From Fennellomyces sp. T-0311 (Eukaryota > Mucoromycota > Mucoromycetes > Mucorales > Lichtheimiaceae): 64,000 nucleotides of DNA. A model generated the notes under the pieces. The model was not told the DNA's origin. It saw nothing but the letters and a program-made list of their open reading frames with translations, and searched no databases. Location: positions 124,001-188,000 of the forward strand of contig JALLLT010000010.1 in the NCBI GenBank assembly GCA_025266875.1, read 5' to 3'. Position numbers and translations under genes: made by a program. Positions 59,991 through 64,000 of the stretch are shown in pieces (position 1 is the stretch's first letter; the number at the start of each line of letters is the position of its first letter).

Positions 59991-60781
59991 TATGCCATTG
60001 CAGTTTGTCAGGACGGTAACGATAGTGCTTGTTGACGTGGCATTTGCGTCAGCTTTATTTCAAACGTGCCTTGGCTACTAAACACCGAGGCATTCGCCCA
60101 ATCAGCCGTCGTTTTTTCTAGTGTCGTCGAGGGCTTTTAAGGGAAAAGGAATGCTGGATCCGTGCGTGAACGCATCAAGACAGCAATTGAATTAAAATAG
60201 CATCCTTGATCGGGGGCCATCGATACGATATATCTCAAAAGGGGGGGGGGACAATAAGAATAGTTTGGTGTCGCTTAAGGAATCCAGTGGTCCGAATTAG
60301 CATTTTTCTGTGCGACACCATTGGATTAGATTTGCGGGATCTTACCCATTGTCTTGGCGCAATCTTAATAGGTAAAAAGAACCGAGAATTGTGCTCTGCC
60401 GCACACATACAATGGAAATCAATTCGAGATTGCTATTGCCTGCGAGATAAAGAAAGGAATAGGAGAAAGAAGGAGACGATCATTTCTGAGGAAACGACAC
60501 GAGCAGCACGCAAGGGGCGCTGATGGCATAACAAAGAGAGGATTCTATATCACCATCCATTCGACGAAAAATGAATGACGGGTGCTGTCAGCAGACGCAA
60601 TGCCCCAAGTTGTCATAGACCCCTTAGGAGGCTAGTGCATGCTGCAGATATATATATAGTGGCTTGGTGTGGATTTTAAGTGTGGGATGAGGACGGTAGC
60701 ACGGTTTCCCATTTCCTCTTTCATCTTCCGTCCTTCCTTTCCACTTTAATTGTATTATCAACCGCCCATGTTCTCCACCTA
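59991..60781. other. Intergenic region, nothing recognised
   Basis: About 790 bases with a G run near 60241 and no supported gene. The last 100 bases, with a TATATATATAG motif near 60651 and a pyrimidine-rich stretch, may be the promoter and 5' untranslated region of the next gene. Confidence 0.4.
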
Positions 60782-62806
60782 ATGTCGAACTGGATCGCGT
60801 TTCTTTGCCCCAGCGGTGCACACGCCGTAATGCTCCTATCGTTTATCTCTCTGCTCTTCTTCGCCGTCCCAACACCCGATCAGCCGATTTCGCTACTCCA
60901 ACGACGCGATTATGCCGTTGCTGTAAGCAAGAAATTCGCCCATGAGGCAGGACAGTTTGCTGTTAAAGTTCTGCTCCCTCTTGCGCTTCACTGGGTCGAA
61001 CATGCACGGGTACGTACTCATTCTCGCTTCTTTCTCGGACACTTTTAGGGTTTTCGTTGAAGAATTCATGTAACGTGACACACTGTTGCATGTGCTAGTG
61101 AAAGAAGCCTGATAATAATAACGCTTTTTTTGCATCACACGATTAGAATAACATTAGCTCATCGCTCCCCGATGCAGAAGAAACGGCATTTGAAGAGCAG
61201 TTCAAATACCTTATTGTCAGCTCCTCCTTACTCACCGAACTACCTACGTCCTCCACCACACCACCTAGCACTCGTACCACATCACGTATCACATCTCAAA
61301 ATAGCCAGTTCTTCAGCAGCATATTGCCTGGAATGCTGGCCGTCGCAGCCGCCACCTCTTTCTTGTTATTAGCGGCCTCCTACATGGGCGTCTTGCCGGA
61401 TTATTTTTCGCTGGCTTGGCTGATTCTGGCAACGCACGGCCTGGCCTTCTTTGTGCTTCGTCGGCAATATGTAAGTTTGACTTAAGATGGGAAATCATAT
61501 AATCTGACTTGCACTGTTAGCGACGCACCAAAATCCGAAGCATTCACCAAGCAGCGCTGGCTCAGCTGCGACAATTCGTGGCGCAATGCGAGCAAAATGA
61601 CACAGCCAGTTTGCGACTTATCGACCAGATTCGTCAAATGGATGCCATTTCTCAAGGAAGCACCCTTGCACCCCCCAGCATGACTGGTACTGTAGCACCA
61701 CCGGCATCATCACGTCTTGCGGCAGATACGCGGCGAGCCACTTGCCAGATCCTGCACTCACAATTCCGAAAGTTCTCTGACGCACTGAGCAATCTCGAGT
61801 CGTTATCGCACCGGGGAAATCTATCCCGTTTTCGCGAAATGTACAACATTAATGCCGTCCCCTCGCAGATGCTGAGGTTTGACGACCGTATGCTCCGTGC
61901 AGCGATCGACACGACCGACGAATTGGAACATCTGATGCACACGATCCACTGGAAACGTCGCGAGTGCGTGATCCACCTGTTGGCCCTCGATGTCATGACA
62001 CTTGGTCATGATTCGGAGCGTGTGGACTACGAGCAAATTTGGGAGTCAGTCATTGAAGTGATATCTGAGCTCGTTGCTGATTACCGCCGTCATATACCTG
62101 CTTTACATGAGCATCTGACTTCTTCCTCGCGTAAGTTTAAAGTGATTATATGGTTACACAAGCCGCTGACGAAAAGAGTAGTTTGCAGCGAGGATGAAGA
62201 TGAACGCAAGATACCAGGAACTGATCAGCGCTCACAAGCCTTGTTACACCAGTATGCTGCTCTCGAAAAGCACGTGCGAAGTATTCAATCGAAGCTTCTG
62301 TTGTGTCGGCAAGATGCCAAAGCAATATCCACAAGTCGAGGTAAGAAGCCTGCACGAGAAGAAGGTTAGGAACCGCTCTAACTTAATTCGTGATAGCCGC
62401 TGCTGCTTATTCTATGGAGCGGATAGGCGAGCGCTTCGGAAGTATTGATCAGGAGCTTTCTCATATGCTTGCACAGTGGGAAGACGCCAAAGATGCCTAC
62501 TTGATCATCGCTGACAACGATTCGTGCGAAGACTTGTCGCAAACACTCCCTTCACCTCCGTCATCTCCGAAAAAAACCGACTCGTCATCCTCTTCTTCCG
62601 GAACCCCGAGACGGAACCAATTTCGAAAGTCAATGCTGTCCTCTGCGTCAGTTTCTTCTCTTCTTGAGAACAAGCGGGCATCACGACAACAACGGACTAG
62701 AGCACAGGTAAAATATAGCAACGGTAGCCATAGCAAAGATAACTGACAACCTTAATAGTTTCATCGATATTCCTTACTATCTTCACCGTCAACTGAGACG
62801 TTATGA
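60782..62806 (+). CDS. Vezatin/Inp2-like membrane protein (putative myosin receptor)
   Basis: Six exons: 60782-61009, 61147-61470, 61521-62130, 62182-62340, 62397-62707 and 62759-62806, giving 559 residues in frame. There is a hydrophobic segment near residues 14-30 (VMLLSFISLLFFAV) and a helical hairpin near 140-180 (LAVAAATSFLLLAASYMGVL, SLAWLILATHGLAFFVL). A long, mostly helical cytosolic region follows, with a Ser-rich tail (TDSSSSSSGTPRR). The layout resembles the vezatin/Inp2 myosin-binding family, in which two helices anchor a myosin-tail receptor to an organelle membrane; the family call is tentative. The fourth junction (62130/62182) was chosen because the alternative acceptor at 62188 breaks the frame. 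If the last intron is not removed, translation ends at 62746. Confidence 0.55.
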
Positions 62807-62939
62807 TCCCAACCCTCCTCTTCATTTCATATTCCCTTTCTCTCTCACTGTAATAATTTCGTGATTCGAGCTTCTCGCTCCTTGTAATATATACACACAA
62901 CACACAGACATCAGTTGCAAAAAGAATTGTTTACTATAA

Positions 62940-63574
62940 TTATCCGACAGTATTGATCCGAAGGTATCGAGAAAAGTATTCTACCTTTTTTTCTTTCATG
63001 ACATGCGAATATCTCGGGCCAAGGTCGAGAATTTCATTTCCCTTTGCATCAACGTCGTAAACATAGTACTCTATGTCTTGGTCTTTGCTGCGGCCATTGT
63101 CAAAAGTATCGATGCGTCCCTCGGGGAGATCATCCAAAGCGTCTATTGCTGGTAAATTTACACCTGTTGCTGACAAGATTGTGTCAAACTCATGCAGAAT
63201 ACAGCACCATGTGTCTTTTGCTTGCCGTAAACGAATGCAAGACATTTGCATTAGCCCAAATCTATTTTGGATTTCTTGGAGTTCACCAAGGAAGAGGTTT
63301 TCTCCTTGTCTTGTGGGTATTGCATAAAACGTCATCCAGTCGGGAAGCTAATAGGCGAGAAATTGTAGTTTGGGTTGCCTTGTCATGTGCAACAAGTCAT
63401 TCAATGTCATTGTTACCATACTCAACTTCACTATTGGTCTGGCATACCTGATCTTGTCCTTTCTACCGCACATGCCACCACCGAATCCATTGAGTGTGCA
63501 TTGGCAACATCGACAAGATTTCTGGGCAGAAGGACTGGACTTACATCCTCCACCACACCCGCACAAAACATCAT
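62940..63574 (-). CDS. Protein of unknown function, 5' end uncertain
   Basis: The last exon, 63347-62940, is well supported: 135 residues starting LPDWMTFYAIPTRQGENLF and ending SRYLRINTVG, with an acidic middle (AIDALDDLPEGRIDTF, EYYVYDVDAKGNEILDLG). Upstream, a tentative model runs from ATG 63574 (MMFCAGVVED), GTAAGT donor, a mini-exon VCQTNSE, then a GTTGAG donor. This keeps phase but is not secure; more exons may lie upstream. I do not recognise the family. Confidence 0.5.
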
Positions 63575-63693
63575 CTTCTACGCCACCTGCCTTCCCTCAC
63601 CCGTCGTCATGGCACCCAAGCTCGCCTTACTATACCTCCCATAAACAGATTGAACATAAGTTTCGGTATTAGACAATAAAACTAATTTTAAAG

Positions 63694-64000
63694 TTATTCA
63701 GTGACAACACTAGTTAAATGGCTACGAGCGTACTCTATCGCAATTTGGGTGATCATACTACAGTTAGTAATATTTAAATGGCGTAGTTGTGGGTTCTGAT
63801 CCACCAGCATATGAATGGCCATATCTGTGACTCCCGAGGATCCACCGATGTCGATGCTTTCGAGCCGTTCCAAGTCGCGTAATCCATGCAATACACCCGC
63901 AGTGACAGCGTGCATATATCTGAGCACAAGTGTATGCAGATGCGACGCAGGCGCCTGGACCAAGCCTTGTACGAGTACCAATAAACCCTTTTGCGTAACT
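63694..64000 (-). CDS. Leucine-rich-repeat protein, C-terminal part (runs off the window)
   Basis: The frame is open from the window edge to a stop at 63694. The roughly 100 residues show LRR periodicity of the F-box/AMN1 type: LHTLVLRYMHAVTAGVLHGL, RLESIDIGGSSGVTDMAI and LRHLNITNCSMITQIAI. Such proteins are often F-box substrate receptors of SCF ubiquitin ligases, but the N-terminal F-box would lie outside the window. The 5' end is missing. Confidence 0.7.
   Translation of the reverse strand, partial: VTQKGLLVLVQGLVQAPASHLHTLVLRYMHAVTAGVLHGLRDLERLESIDIGGSSGVTDMAIHMLVDQNPQLRHLNITNCSMITQIAIEYARSHLTSVVTE

Noticed and set aside
62188..62370. Alternative frame starting MKMNARYQELIS in the vezatin-like gene
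   Set aside because: The upstream acceptor at 62188 leads to this frame, but it cannot be joined to the well-supported downstream exon without a stop.
1..64000. CRISPR arrays, bacterial operons, insertion sequences, Shine-Dalgarno sites
   Set aside because: None seen; introns and gene content are eukaryotic.

Overview
The window reads as nuclear DNA of a filamentous fungus, most likely an early-diverging (Mucoromycota, Mucorales-type) species. Its genes are intron-dense, with introns of about 45-140 bases bounded by GT...AG and two likely GC...AG cases. The products are eukaryotic housekeeping and membrane-traffic proteins. The lineage is inferred from gene style and protein resemblance; no search was run.

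Layout. 1-10.5 kb: a FAB1-like phosphatidylinositol-phosphate kinase that appears to lack the usual N-terminal FYVE and most of the chaperonin-like domain, then an SH3-WW-WW-RasGEF protein of the Cdc25 type. 10.5-13.5 kb: non-coding DNA with a 174-bp pogo/Tc1-mariner-like MITE beside a 216-bp tandem duplication. 13.5-23.6 kb: a Dal5-type MFS transporter, a secreted M36 metallopeptidase, tubulin cofactor C, mitochondrial Qri7/OSGEPL1, and a RhoGEF that has a DH domain but no PH domain. 25.3-27.7 kb: COA5/PET191 and ribosomal protein uS13 (RPS18). 27.7-33.4 kb: about 5.8 kb with no recognisable gene. 33.4-51.3 kb: a HAD phosphatase (Pyp1-like), an Alf4/glomulin-type protein, an Sds3-like coiled-coil protein, ITPase HAM1, an unknown multi-spanning membrane protein, nucleoporin Nup155/170, an unknown protein, and VPS16.

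52.8-59.75 kb: a young Ty3/gypsy-type LTR retrotransposon. Both LTRs are 648 bp and I saw no difference between them; they start TG, end CA, and are flanked by ATAT on both sides. Gag and Pol overlap at a textbook -1 frameshift signal: heptamer A AAA AAC in the Gag frame, a 5-nt spacer, then a 10-bp bulged stem-loop. The integrase catalytic core is absent; an A-rich segment ending in 19 A's sits where it should be. The element landed inside a decayed second copy of the VPS16 3' end, about 1.5 kb from the intact gene. The last 4 kb hold a vezatin/Inp2-like membrane protein, an unrecognised gene and the 3' end of a leucine-rich-repeat gene that leaves the window.

The genes are not an operon or pathway cluster. 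Several are endomembrane and cytoskeleton factors (FAB1-like kinase, VPS16, RhoGEF, RasGEF, TBCC, vezatin-like), but that is ordinary eukaryotic gene content. Exon models were built by hand from splice signals and reading-frame continuity. Where I could chain exons, the total length is a multiple of three and the joined protein is continuous with the family.
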